A stretch of 64,000 nt of DNA, from NCBI GenBank assembly GCA_900764925.1, contig CAAFPW010000041.1, forward strand, positions 8,698-72,697. Reading direction: 5' to 3'. The stretch's first letter is position 1. Every line of letters begins with the position of its first letter. The position numbers and the translations under genes were made by a program. The DNA comes from Fusobacteriaceae bacterium (GTDB lineage Bacteria > Fusobacteriota > Fusobacteriia > Fusobacteriales > Fusobacteriaceae). The notes beneath the pieces are model-generated. The model was given only the letters and a program-made list of their open reading frames with translations, was not told the origin of the DNA and made no database searches. Positions 39,000-48,571 of the stretch are shown here, piece after piece.

Positions 39000-41900
39000 A
39001 TGAATATAGAAAATAAACAAAGAATTATAAATAACTTATTTGACAATAAATTTAACTTAGATAATTTTAAAGAGTTTGTTGCTAATATATTAAATACTAA
39101 AGTTGCTAATAGAGCAGAGTCAAAAAGCATATATAAAGCTTTTTTCTCATATATAACAAGTTATCAAGTTATAGCAGATTATACAGATATTGAAAAAAAT
39201 AAAATACTTGTAATATGTGTAAAAATAGAAGAGGATAAAGACCCTATTAGAGCTAGAGTAAAACAGAGAGAGTTTATAGCTAAACTATTAAGAGAGTGGC
39301 ATAGAGATGGTGCTTTAGTTGTTTTCTATAATGAAGATAGCCCACATTGGAGAATGTCTTTTATTAAACTTAATTATGAATTTACAATGAAAGGAGTAGA
39401 GGAAAAGCTTACTCCTGCTAAGAGATTATCATATGTAGTTGGAGAGGGAGAAGCTTGTAAAACAGCTAAAGACCAATTCCATACTTTAGCAAATTTAGAA
39501 GAAAAAGTTTCATTAGATAAATTAGAAGAAATCTTTGCCCTTGAAAAAGTAACAAATGAATTTTTTAAAGAGTATAAGAATAAATATCTTGATATAAAAG
39601 AAACTTTAATCAATGATGAAAATTTTATGGCAGAAGCTAAGAAACATGACAGTGAAAAACCAGAAAGCTTTGCAGAAGGATTTGCTAAAAAACTTATGGG
39701 TCAAATATCTTTTATATACTTTTTACAGAAAAAAGGTTGGCTTGGTTTAAAGATGACAGCGGATAAACTAAGTTATGAAGAGTATAATAAGATATATGAA
39801 AGAGCAGTAGATAAAGAGAAAGAGGTACTTGAAAAAATTTATGATAGAGTAGATAGAGATACCTTTGTACTTAATAAAAAGGAGTTATCAAAATTAGATA
39901 ATAAAACAGAGAGTGAGTTATTAGCTAAAGCTTTTAATCTTCCTAAATATTTTAAAGAATGGGGAAATGGAGATAAAAAATTCTTAAGAACTCTATTTGA
40001 TAATCATTCAAAAAATGATAAAGATAATGGAAAGACTTTCTTTGAAGATTACTTAGAAGTATTATTCTATAATAACTTTAGTGAAGATAGAGGAGAGTTA
40101 CAATATTCAACAGAGTTTGATAGTCGTATTCCATTTTTAAATGGAGGATTATTTGACCCTTATGGAGATTATAAATGGAGAGAAACAAAATTTAATCTTA
40201 AAGATGAACTATTTTCTAATGATGATGAAACAGGAATATTAGATATATTTGATAGATATAATTTTACTATCAATGAAAACGATTCTTATGAAACAGAAGT
40301 AGCAGTAGACCCAGAGATGTTAGGAAAAGTTTTTGAAAATCTTCTTGATGTATCTGATAGAAAATCTAAAGGAGCTTTCTATACACCAAGAGAGATAGTT
40401 CGTTATATGACTAATGAAAGTATAATGAATTATCTATTAACTAATCTTGAAGGAAAGGATATAACTAAAAATGACTTAGAATATCTATTCAGTTTGGGAG
40501 AATTTACAAAAGAGTATGACCAACAAATATTTGAAAAAGATTATCTTTCTGATAATAAACCTTTATCAAAAGATATTTTTGGAATGCCTAGAAATATAAT
40601 AACAAATTCAAAACTGATAGATGAACTATTAATAAAAGTAAAGATAGCTGATCCTGCTTGTGGTTCTGGAGCTTTTCCTCTTGGAATATTAAATGAAATA
40701 GTAAGAGCAAGAAATGTATTGACTTTCTATATTAATATGATAGAAGTTCTAAAAGATAAAGATGAGAAAAACTATTGGAAGAGAATAGATAAAAAACAAA
40801 AAGAGAGAAAATTATATAAATTAAAATTAGAAACTATTCAAAATTGTCTATATGGAGTAGATATTGAGCCAAGTGCTATTGATATTACTAAGTTAAGACT
40901 TTGGCTTTCTATTATAGTAGATAGTGATAACAATAATGTAAGACCTCTTCCTAACTTAGATTTTAATTTTATGATTGGAAACTCTTTAATAGATGAGTTT
41001 GAGGGAATGAAACTATTTGATGAATCTCTTTTAAATGAAGTTGAAGAAGAGGGAAAATTAGAACAAAAACAATTAATAAAAGAATCTAAAATATTCCAAA
41101 GTACCTTATTTAAAACTGATGAAGAGAGAAAACAAGATATTCTAAAAGTTATCTTTAAAAAACAAGCAGAGTATTTTAATGAAAGAAATTCTGAAAAGAA
41201 AAAAGAGTTAAAAAGAGAAATAGAAAGCTTAGAAAATCAACTGATTAGAATAACCCTTATACTAAATGGAAATGAGAAGAAACTAGAAGAGATAGAAAAA
41301 GGAAGGAAAGAAAGAAGAAAACCATATTTCTTATGGAAGTTAGAGTTTGCTAAAGTATTTAGAGAGAATGGGGGATTTGATATAGTCATAGGTAATCCAC
41401 CTTATATTGATTCAGAAGAAATGACTAAAAAGTTACCTAAAGAAAGAGAAATATGCAAGAAATTATATTCTACCGCTAAAGGAAATTGGGATATTTTTAT
41501 TCCTTTTATAGAAAATGGTTATAATTTGCTAAAAAAAGATGGAGTTATCAGTTATATTGTTCCAAATAAATTAATAGGTGCAAAATATTCTCAACATATA
41601 AAAGAATATATGATGAAATATCAAATATCCGTATTAAGAGATTATTCAGAAATAGAAGTTTTTACCACAGCTGATGTATATCCTATTATTTTTTTAGGGG
41701 AAAAGACAATAGAGAAAAAACAATATGTCATAACAGAAATTATGAAGGATATTGTAACTTCTAAAACTTATTTTAAAATAAAAAAAGAAATGTTCTATAA
41801 AGATATTTATTGGGATAAATTTTTCTCTCAAGATTCCAAAGAAGTAGTTTTAATTTTAAAATTATTAAATAATAAAAAATTAATAGATTATGTTTTTATT

Positions 41901-42542
41901 AAAGGGGCTGCAACAGTAAATGAAGCATATGAAGTAAAAAAAGTTTTAGTTGATATCCAATCAAATACTTTGTCAAATAATCAAATAAAATTTATTAATA
42001 CAGGAACAATTGATAAATATAAAGTACTTTGGGGAATTTGCGATACTCAATATATAAAAGGAAAATATAAATATCCTGTTATTGACTATCAAAATTTAAA
42101 AAATATATCTGAAGAAAGATTGAAAGAAGCACAGTCCGAAAAAATTATTGTTGCTGGTATGACAAAAGAAATTGAAGCTATCTATGACAATGGAGTTTAT
42201 TTAGCTGGAAAATCAACTCAACTATTATTATCAAAAGAAGAAATTGACTTAAAATATATTCTTGCTTTAATAAACTCTAAGTTATTAACATTCTTTTTTA
42301 AAAAATTATTTAATTCTCTTAGTATGTCTGGTGGATTTTTTACAATAGGGAAGGAACAGTTATCTAATTTACCAATAAGAATAGATAAAAATTTAGAAAA
42401 ATATATTCAAATAGTTGAGAGAATAATCGAACTTAAAAAATTAGATAAAGATACTCAAGACCTTGAAAATCAAATTGATGAAATGGTTTATGATTTATAT
42501 GAATTAACAGAAGAAGAGAAAAAATTGGTAAGGGAGTTTTAA
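39000..42542 (+). CDS. Large N6-adenine DNA methyltransferase (Eco57I/type IIG-like)
   Basis: It has 1180 residues. The N-terminal region (about 1-450) has no clear nuclease motif that I can confirm. The methylase core has KSKGAFYTPREIVRYM, motif I DPACGSGAF (551-559), GVDIEPSAIDITKLRLWLS and motif IV NPPY at 799-802. The C-terminal part with IVPNKLIGAKYSQ and GAATVNEAYEV is a target-recognition domain. It could be a type IIG enzyme or the modification arm of a BREX- or DISARM-like system. It follows the TOPRIM gene by 17 bases and abuts the kinase gene. SD AGGAGAAAGAG precedes the ATG. Confidence 0.85.
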   Translation: MNIENKQRIINNLFDNKFNLDNFKEFVANILNTKVANRAESKSIYKAFFSYITSYQVIADYTDIEKNKILVICVKIEEDKDPIRARVKQREFIAKLLREWHRDGALVVFYNEDSPHWRMSFIKLNYEFTMKGVEEKLTPAKRLSYVVGEGEACKTAKDQFHTLANLEEKVSLDKLEEIFALEKVTNEFFKEYKNKYLDIKETLINDENFMAEAKKHDSEKPESFAEGFAKKLMGQISFIYFLQKKGWLGLKMTADKLSYEEYNKIYERAVDKEKEVLEKIYDRVDRDTFVLNKKELSKLDNKTESELLAKAFNLPKYFKEWGNGDKKFLRTLFDNHSKNDKDNGKTFFEDYLEVLFYNNFSEDRGELQYSTEFDSRIPFLNGGLFDPYGDYKWRETKFNLKDELFSNDDETGILDIFDRYNFTINENDSYETEVAVDPEMLGKVFENLLDVSDRKSKGAFYTPREIVRYMTNESIMNYLLTNLEGKDITKNDLEYLFSLGEFTKEYDQQIFEKDYLSDNKPLSKDIFGMPRNIITNSKLIDELLIKVKIADPACGSGAFPLGILNEIVRARNVLTFYINMIEVLKDKDEKNYWKRIDKKQKERKLYKLKLETIQNCLYGVDIEPSAIDITKLRLWLSIIVDSDNNNVRPLPNLDFNFMIGNSLIDEFEGMKLFDESLLNEVEEEGKLEQKQLIKESKIFQSTLFKTDEERKQDILKVIFKKQAEYFNERNSEKKKELKREIESLENQLIRITLILNGNEKKLEEIEKGRKERRKPYFLWKLEFAKVFRENGGFDIVIGNPPYIDSEEMTKKLPKEREICKKLYSTAKGNWDIFIPFIENGYNLLKKDGVISYIVPNKLIGAKYSQHIKEYMMKYQISVLRDYSEIEVFTTADVYPIIFLGEKTIEKKQYVITEIMKDIVTSKTYFKIKKEMFYKDIYWDKFFSQDSKEVVLILKLLNNKKLIDYVFIKGAATVNEAYEVKKVLVDIQSNTLSNNQIKFINTGTIDKYKVLWGICDTQYIKGKYKYPVIDYQNLKNISEERLKEAQSEKIIVAGMTKEIEAIYDNGVYLAGKSTQLLLSKEEIDLKYILALINSKLLTFFFKKLFNSLSMSGGFFTIGKEQLSNLPIRIDKNLEKYIQIVERIIELKKLDKDTQDLENQIDEMVYDLYELTEEEKKLVREF

Positions 42543-42543
42543 A

Positions 42544-43680
42544 GTGGAATTAAAAAAAGGAAAAGAAGTGCCATTTAACAATAATAAATTTTTTCAATAT
42601 ATAGAACCTATTGGAGAAGGAGGAACAGGAGAAATCCATTTATTTTTAGATACTACAACAGAAATGACATTTGCTATAAAAAAATACTCTCCTTATGATG
42701 AAAATTATAGAGAAGAATTTTATCAAAGATTTGTTGATGAAATTAAAATTTTATTTAAATTATCTCATCCTAATATTGTAAGAATTTATAATTATTATTT
42801 GTATCCACAATATTATTTTGGATACTTACAAATGGAGTATATTGAAGGAACAACGATTGATAAGTATAATCCAACTTTCTTTGATAAAGATTGGAATGAA
42901 ATATTTAATGAAACTATTTCAGCTTTTTGTTATTTAGAAGAAAAGAAAATATTACACAGAGATATAAGAACTAGTAATATTATGATAACAAACAATCAAG
43001 AGGTTAAGATTATTGATTTTGGTTTTGGCAAAAATTATAAAAATTTACAAGAGGAGGAAAATAGTATTATATTAAATTGGCCTGTTAGTGAATTACCAGA
43101 AGAAGTTAGCTTAAATAAAGAATATAATCAGCAAAGTGAAATTTATTTTTTAGGGAAGTTATTCTATAATTTATTGGAAGAAAAAAATGAACTAGAGAAT
43201 TTTAAATATTTACCTATTTTAAAAAAAATGTGTCAAATAAAACTAAATAGAAGATATTCCTCTTTTTATGAGATAGAGCAAGATATTTCAAAAGGATTAT
43301 TTCAAGAAATTAATTTTTCTGATTCAGAGAAAAAAATTTATTTAAATTTTGCAAATAGCTTAGAAGGAAAGATAAAAAAATACAATGATAAGCCTAATTT
43401 TATAACTGATTCAGATGAAATTACAAAACGTTTGAGTACTATAATAAAAAATCATTCCCTAGAATATTTTATTCAAGATAATTCTGATTTAATAAGTATA
43501 TTTATTGAAGCTCCATATACTTATAATACTTCTAAAAATATTTCTGTTGATATAGTTAAGGAGTTTTTTCAATTTTATTATAATTTAGATTATTTTAAAC
43601 AACAAATTGTACTAAATAATTTGTACTCAAGATTATCTACTATAAAAATTGAATATGAAGATGATGGATTCCCATTTTAA
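42544..43680 (+). CDS. Eukaryotic-type Ser/Thr protein kinase in the defence island
   Basis: The kinase domain (about 15-270) has Gly loop GEGGTGEI (24-31), catalytic Lys46 in FAIKKY, HRDIRTSN (the usual Lys after HRD+2 is Arg) and DFGFGK. A C-terminal region of about 110 residues has no recognised domain and there is no transmembrane helix. The start is a GTG 1 base after the methylase stop. Kinases occur in BREX type 2 (PglW) and Stk2 abortive-infection systems; here it probably signals infection or regulates the island. This functional link is inferred. Confidence 0.8.
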   Translation: MELKKGKEVPFNNNKFFQYIEPIGEGGTGEIHLFLDTTTEMTFAIKKYSPYDENYREEFYQRFVDEIKILFKLSHPNIVRIYNYYLYPQYYFGYLQMEYIEGTTIDKYNPTFFDKDWNEIFNETISAFCYLEEKKILHRDIRTSNIMITNNQEVKIIDFGFGKNYKNLQEEENSIILNWPVSELPEEVSLNKEYNQQSEIYFLGKLFYNLLEEKNELENFKYLPILKKMCQIKLNRRYSSFYEIEQDISKGLFQEINFSDSEKKIYLNFANSLEGKIKKYNDKPNFITDSDEITKRLSTIIKNHSLEYFIQDNSDLISIFIEAPYTYNTSKNISVDIVKEFFQFYYNLDYFKQQIVLNNLYSRLSTIKIEYEDDGFPF

Positions 43681-43834
43681 AAATGTATAAAAAAGTGAGT
43701 TTATAAAAGTATAATAATATAGGTACAAATAGAAAAAATGCTAAAAAATTTTTCAAAATTTTAGAAAAAAATAAAGTTAGAAAAATTATAGATATAAGAT
43801 TGAAATTAGAAATAAAATAAATATGGAGGAAAGA
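43681..43834 (+). other. 154-base gap within the island
   Basis: Very A/T-rich. There is a TATAAT at about 43710 without a convincing -35. No gene or clear hairpin was seen. The next gene may be expressed from here or by read-through. Confidence 0.3.
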
Positions 43835-45709
43835 ATGGGGCAAGAAAATATAGGTTGGAACTTTCCTAATAGTAATCATGGAAAAGTTTCTGGAATAAGT
43901 GAAGCTGGAATAGAAACATTTAAGGGTAGCTTATACAGCTCTTTGGCTAGAGAGATTTGTCAAAATTCATTAGATGCTAGTTTAGATAATTCTAAACCTG
44001 TAATAGTAGAATTTGATTTAAAAGAGTTTAATCTAAAACAAGATGAAAGAATAAGTAAGCTAGAAAATATATTCGAAAAATGTAGAGAATATTGGACAGA
44101 TAAAAAGACTTTAACTTTTATAAATAAAGCTATTAAAGTTTTACAGGAAGAAAAAATAAGAGTTCTAAGAATAAGTGATTTTAATACAACAGGATTAACA
44201 GGCTCAGATAAAATTAGAAACTCTTGTTGGCAAAATTTAGTAAAAGCTTCTGGGGTATCAGATAAAGGAGGGGCTTCTGGTGGAAGTTTTGGAATAGGAA
44301 AATCTGCTCCCTTTGCTTGTTCTAATTTAAGAACCATATTTTATAGCACTCTTGATATTGAGAATATTAGAGCTTTTCAAGGGGTAGCAAATATTGTATC
44401 TTTTTACAAAGATGACAATTTACCAAGGGAAAAAAGAGATTGGACACAGGGAACAGGATATTATGGAAATATAGAAGATAATTCCCCAATTAGAGAAATT
44501 CAGTCATTTGGAAATTATGTTAGAAAAACTTCTGGAACTGATGTATTTGTAATCGGCTTTATGGAAGATGATAGTTGGAAAGATGAAATAGTAAAAGCTG
44601 TTTTAGAAGGATATTTGATTAGTATTCTAAGAGGAAATTTAATAGTTAAAGTTGATGAGATAGAAATAAATAGTAAAACTTTAGACTTATTAATTGAAAA
44701 ATATAAGGAAGACATAAGTTTAACCTATAATTATTATCAAGTTTTAACTTCTAATATAGTTCCAATAGAATATGATTTTGAAGATTTAGGAAAGTTAAGC
44801 TTCTATTTAGATATTAAAAAAGATTTAAAAAGGTCTATCTTAATGGCTAGAAGTAATGGAATGAAAATCTTTGATAAAAAAGGAATATCATCTGTTATTC
44901 AATTTGCTGGAGTCTGTATTTTAGAAGATGAAAAAATCAATTCATATTTTAGAGAGATGGAAACTCCTCAACATAATAACTGGGAACCAGATAGACATTC
45001 TAATCCTAAAGAAGCTAAAAAGAAAAGAACTGCATTGTACAAATATTTAAAAGATACTATTTTTAATAAAGCAAGTGAAACTATAACTGATGAAGTTGAT
45101 GCTGTTGGAGTGGGAGAGTTTATTCCAGATTCAGAAGATATAGATATTAAAAATTCTGAAAATACAAAAGAATCTATTTCAAATGAGATTAAAACTATCT
45201 CTTTGGAAAAAGTGAAAACATACAAAAGTACAGGAAGTTCTTCAAAAAAAGGAAATTATTTTGATGAAATAGACGAATTTGGAAGCTTAACTGATGATGA
45301 AATTTTAGAAGGATTTCAACCACAAAAAAATAATAGCTCTACTAGTTCATTTAATTCTAAAAATAGTGGTGGAAAATCTGGAGAAGGAAATGATATAGTT
45401 AATGAAAAAATTATAGTTAATCCTTTAAAAATGAGGTTAGTAGCCTCTAATAGTATTAATAAACTAAATTTTGTAGTTGATAGAGATATAGATGAAGCAA
45501 TTATAGAATTAAAAATAGCTGGAGAAGATAGAACTACCATTCCGAAAATTGATGAAGCTTTTGATAATGATAGAAATCTTTTAGTTACATCTGAAAATAA
45601 AGTATTTTTTAATAACATTAAAGAAAAACAAAATAATTCTATATTATTTACTCTAAAAGAGAAAGAAAATTACTGTATGGAGGTATTAATATATGGAAAT
45701 AAAAAATAG
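43835..45709 (+). CDS. GHKL (MutL/Hsp90-type) ATPase of the defence island
   Basis: N-box LAREICQNSLDAS (about 35-47), a G1-like loop LRISDFNTTGLTG and a glycine-rich lid GGASGGSFGIGKSAPFA identify a GHKL ATP-binding fold, as in MutL, Hsp90 and Morc. The C-terminal third has a low-complexity Ser/Asn-rich linker (NNSSTSSFNSKNSGG) and a beta-rich end. I chose the ATG at 43835 because GGAGGAAAG precedes it; an in-frame ATG at 43823 overlaps that site. GHKL proteins act as nucleotide-gated clamps in several defence systems. Its partners are the next two genes, which overlap in sequence. Confidence 0.8.
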   Translation: MGQENIGWNFPNSNHGKVSGISEAGIETFKGSLYSSLAREICQNSLDASLDNSKPVIVEFDLKEFNLKQDERISKLENIFEKCREYWTDKKTLTFINKAIKVLQEEKIRVLRISDFNTTGLTGSDKIRNSCWQNLVKASGVSDKGGASGGSFGIGKSAPFACSNLRTIFYSTLDIENIRAFQGVANIVSFYKDDNLPREKRDWTQGTGYYGNIEDNSPIREIQSFGNYVRKTSGTDVFVIGFMEDDSWKDEIVKAVLEGYLISILRGNLIVKVDEIEINSKTLDLLIEKYKEDISLTYNYYQVLTSNIVPIEYDFEDLGKLSFYLDIKKDLKRSILMARSNGMKIFDKKGISSVIQFAGVCILEDEKINSYFREMETPQHNNWEPDRHSNPKEAKKKRTALYKYLKDTIFNKASETITDEVDAVGVGEFIPDSEDIDIKNSENTKESISNEIKTISLEKVKTYKSTGSSSKKGNYFDEIDEFGSLTDDEILEGFQPQKNNSSTSSFNSKNSGGKSGEGNDIVNEKIIVNPLKMRLVASNSINKLNFVVDRDIDEAIIELKIAGEDRTTIPKIDEAFDNDRNLLVTSENKVFFNNIKEKQNNSILFTLKEKENYCMEVLIYGNKK

Positions 45710-46565
45710 ATTATATCCTCATCCAGTACTTAGAGAAAATAATGATGACTATATCAATTCAAGTTTTGAAATGGATTTAGCTTATGAAAGAGATATAAAA
45801 AGACTAAAGTTGAATATAAATTTTAAATTGAATAATAAAACTTTAGAAAAAATGCTATTAGATGAAAAAGTTCAATATGTAGTTCATATTGAGTGTCCAA
45901 AAACTTCTTATAGAAAAATAATTGCTACAACAGAGAAAAAGTTATTAGAAAATTTAAAAGATGAGAATATTTTAGGAAAAATTCAAGTTACCTCTTTTAT
46001 TGTTGTAAAAGAAAATATATTAGACTATGAAAATGAAAATTTTAACTCTGATTATTTTGGAATGAAATTTAATTTAGAAAAAGGAACTATTTTAGCAATA
46101 GGAGATTCTTATAAAATAGATGTAGACAAAGAGAAAGAATCCTTAGGTAACGTTCCTTCTATTTTTACTATTTGTAAAAAGATGACGACAGATGAGACTG
46201 GAATAAATATAGAATATAATATGAATAAAATAAGAATTGATTTAAATATTTCTGATTATGAAAGATATACTCAACTAGTATCTTCTAGTAATCAATTTAT
46301 TGATATTATAAATTGTTCTTTAATTTTTCCTACTTTAATATATGTTTTTGAAAAATTGAAAAACGAATTTGATGAGATTGAAGAAAATGATTATAGATGG
46401 TTTAAAGCTCTAAAAAATATTTTTGAAAAATATGGTTATAGATTTAATCAAGAGCTTTTTGAAAATGAAACTTCATTACAATTAGCTCAAAAAATTTTAG
46501 ATTTTCCTTTTAGTAAATCATTAATTGCTTTACAATTTGGATTAGATGAAGGAGTAGAGGAATGA
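45693..46565 (+). CDS. Unknown protein of the defence island
   Basis: It has 290 residues and overlaps the GHKL gene by 17 bases and the next gene by 4. It starts MEIKNRLYPHPVLRENNDDYINSSFEMDL, with alternating beta strands in the first half and a helical second half (YRWFKALKNIFEKYGYRFNQELFENE). There is no signal peptide, membrane segment or nuclease motif. I do not recognise the family. Tight overlap on both sides argues that it forms a stoichiometric complex with the GHKL ATPase and the DUF6339-like protein. Confidence 0.75.
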   Translation: MEIKNRLYPHPVLRENNDDYINSSFEMDLAYERDIKRLKLNINFKLNNKTLEKMLLDEKVQYVVHIECPKTSYRKIIATTEKKLLENLKDENILGKIQVTSFIVVKENILDYENENFNSDYFGMKFNLEKGTILAIGDSYKIDVDKEKESLGNVPSIFTICKKMTTDETGINIEYNMNKIRIDLNISDYERYTQLVSSSNQFIDIINCSLIFPTLIYVFEKLKNEFDEIEENDYRWFKALKNIFEKYGYRFNQELFENETSLQLAQKILDFPFSKSLIALQFGLDEGVEE

Positions 46566-47296
46566 AGTTATATTTTATGAAAGAAGATGCCTTAACATAT
46601 TTCAAAAGCAATGTTGAAAATAATTTAAAGAATTATACTACAAAAGATAATAGTTGGATTTATTCTAAATATGATAATCCTTTTGAAGAATTTAAATTAC
46701 AAGTACCAGATTTTAATTTAGATATGAGTTCTGACAAACCAGAAGCAACTGATTATAACAACGTAAAAATTATGTATAATCACTTAAAAAATATAAGTGA
46801 TAGTCAAGCTACAGATGAAAGATTTTGGGTTGGATTATCTCATACAATTTTTTGGGAATTTTTAAATTATAGATGTAAAATAAATAATTCAGAAGTACAA
46901 AAAGAAAAAATATTAAATAACTATTTTTTTAAGCAAGCACAAAAAAGAAGTTTAATTGTAAATCCTCTTTCAAGATTATGGTGGATAGGAAGATTGATAT
47001 ATGATGAAAATAATGAAAATCCATATTATGCACTGGAACATTTAAAAACAGATTTTTCAACAAGAGTTTTAATTTTATTTTCTAGTAATTATACTAATAA
47101 TCCTAAAATAGCAAGGGCTGTATTAGTAGCTTTAAATGAATTAGAACAAGAATATGGTAGACTAAGTAGAAAGCAATTTTCAGCTATTGTAAAATATGTA
47201 AATATGATAGGTGGAGTAATAATTTTAGATTTTTTATCTCAGGAGGAGTTAAAAGAAAAAATAAAAAAATATTATAAAGAAAAATTTGTTTTATAA
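46562..47296 (+). CDS. DUF6339-like protein, last coding gene of the island
   Basis: It is 244 residues starting in an ATGA overlap with the previous gene. Segments DFNLDMSSDKPEATDYNNVKIMY, SDSQATDERFWVGLSHTIFWEFLNYR, NPLSRLWWIGRLIYDE and MIGGVIILDFLSQEELKEK match what I remember of DUF6339, a family of unknown function seen beside PLD-helicases, Eco57I methylases and GHKL ATPases. It is largely helical with many Trp and Tyr and no catalytic motif. The assignment is from memory and should be checked. Confidence 0.65.
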   Translation: MKLYFMKEDALTYFKSNVENNLKNYTTKDNSWIYSKYDNPFEEFKLQVPDFNLDMSSDKPEATDYNNVKIMYNHLKNISDSQATDERFWVGLSHTIFWEFLNYRCKINNSEVQKEKILNNYFFKQAQKRSLIVNPLSRLWWIGRLIYDENNENPYYALEHLKTDFSTRVLILFSSNYTNNPKIARAVLVALNELEQEYGRLSRKQFSAIVKYVNMIGGVIILDFLSQEELKEKIKKYYKEKFVL

Positions 47297-47314
47297 TAAA
47301 ATTTATGATATAAT
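47286..47314 (+). promoter_or_regulatory. Promoter for the structured RNA at 47343
   Basis: TTGTTT (47286-47291), 17 bases and an extended -10 TGATATAAT (TATAAT 47309-47314) put +1 near 47321, just after the DUF6339-like stop codon and before the structured RNA. Confidence 0.65.
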
Positions 47315-47320
47315 TTTTCT

Positions 47321-47400
47321 ACAAATAAATAATTAGATCAGTACCCCTATGCCATTGGGCATATCGCTTTAATTATAAAGTGGTAACATAGGGGTCTTTT
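47321..47400 (+). ncRNA. Small structured RNA resembling the abiF motif
   Basis: An outer stem ACCCCTATG (47343-47351) with CATAGGGGT (47387-47395) encloses two hairpins, TGCC-ATTG-GGCA and CGCTTT-AATTAT-AAAGTG, followed by GGTAA on the 3' side and a CTTTTT run. This three-way arrangement plus a private promoter indicates a discrete RNA of about 75-80 bases and not just a terminator. From memory it resembles the abiF RNA motif found next to Abi-family genes. No abiF gene is visible here. It also ends transcription of the island. Confidence 0.6.
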
Positions 47401-48515
47401 TATTCATTTAAGATAAATATAGAGAAAATTTTACCCAAAAGCAAAACTCTCTCTTCAAAATCTCTCTCAAAGAAAGAATGAACCTCTTCATTAGGAATTT
47501 TTAAGCTATATTTCTCATAGGTTATCTCTTCCACAGGTGTCAGATATCCAGAATTAATTAATAGATACCAAATCTGTTCAGAACTTCTTAACTCATTAAA
47601 GTTAGAATAGATGTCGATTGTTTTTTCTATTTTCTCTCCTTGAAATAGTAAAGATAACTCTTTAAAGATAGATGTATTAGTTTCTTTTAATACCTTATTG
47701 ATTAAAGTATTACTTAAAGTATTTACCCAATAGGGCATAATCTTCTTTCTATCTAAAAAATTTGTTATACTAAAGGGATTATATACCCTAGTTCCACCAA
47801 AATTATATCCATTGTACCAAGTTTGTATCTCCTCAAGTCTATACTCTATTCCATACTCTTTTAAAGAATTTTCTACCTCTTCTTCTGTAAGTCCAAAGTA
47901 TTGAGAAAAATTTTCATCTAAGATAGAGTTTACCTTTATATTATTGAGTCCAGAAAAAATATTCTCCTTAGATATTCTCATTATCCCTGTAAGTACAACT
48001 TTCTTTAATGATAAATTTCCCTTGAGTACACTTCCATATATACTTGTAAAAAAATTTTTTATCTCATCATAATACCCATACTCATAGGCAGAAATTATTG
48101 GTGTATCATACTCATCTATTAATAGGATTCCCTCTTGATTATAGTAGTTTTGTAGAAATTCACATAAATTTAATAGTGAAAAACTTAAATTACTATTATT
48201 TTTCATCAACCAAATATTATCAAAATCTATTAAGCTGCTTGGATTTAAACTTTCTCTTATATAACTAAAATTATTATAAAGTTTTTTTATAAGATTTTCT
48301 ATTTTTATAAACATTTTTTCAGCAGTATTCTCTTTAATATCCTTAAAAGAGATAGAAATGACAGGATATTTTCCTCCCTCTTCAAAGACAGAAGAGTTTT
48401 CTATATATAACCCATTAAATAGTTTTCTATTCTCATCTCTATTATCTATATCATAGAAATATTTTAACATAGACATATTTAAAGTTTTTCCAAATCTTCT
48501 TGGTCTTGTTATCAA
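47400..48515 (-). pseudogene. Truncated AAA-ATPase_like/PD-(D/E)XK family gene
   Basis: The reading frame starts inside the family's Walker A region (ITRPRRFGKTLNMSMLKYFYD), lacking the usual 30-40 residues that precede it (GIEDF..YYVDKT). It keeps LLIDEYDTPI, LTGIMRISKENIFSGLNN and YFGLTEEEV..WYNGYNFGG. It ends in an aberrant tail FSIFILNE soon after SFFERDFEE, so the C-terminal nuclease domain is missing. Both ends coincide with the structured RNA on one side and the carB terminator on the other, so it is probably a remnant cut down by insertion of the island. Confidence 0.75.
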
Positions 48516-48519
48516 AAGA

Positions 48520-48557
48520 AAAACTCAAGAATAACTTTCATTATCCTTGAGTTTTTT
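48520..48557 (-). terminator. Intrinsic terminator of carAB, probably bidirectional
   Basis: AAAACTCAAGGATAA pairs with TTATTCTTGAGTTTT (one G-U) around a 6-base loop, with T-rich flanks on both sides. It lies 15 bases after the carB stop. Confidence 0.85.
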
Positions 48558-48571
48558 ATTATTTCAAATTA

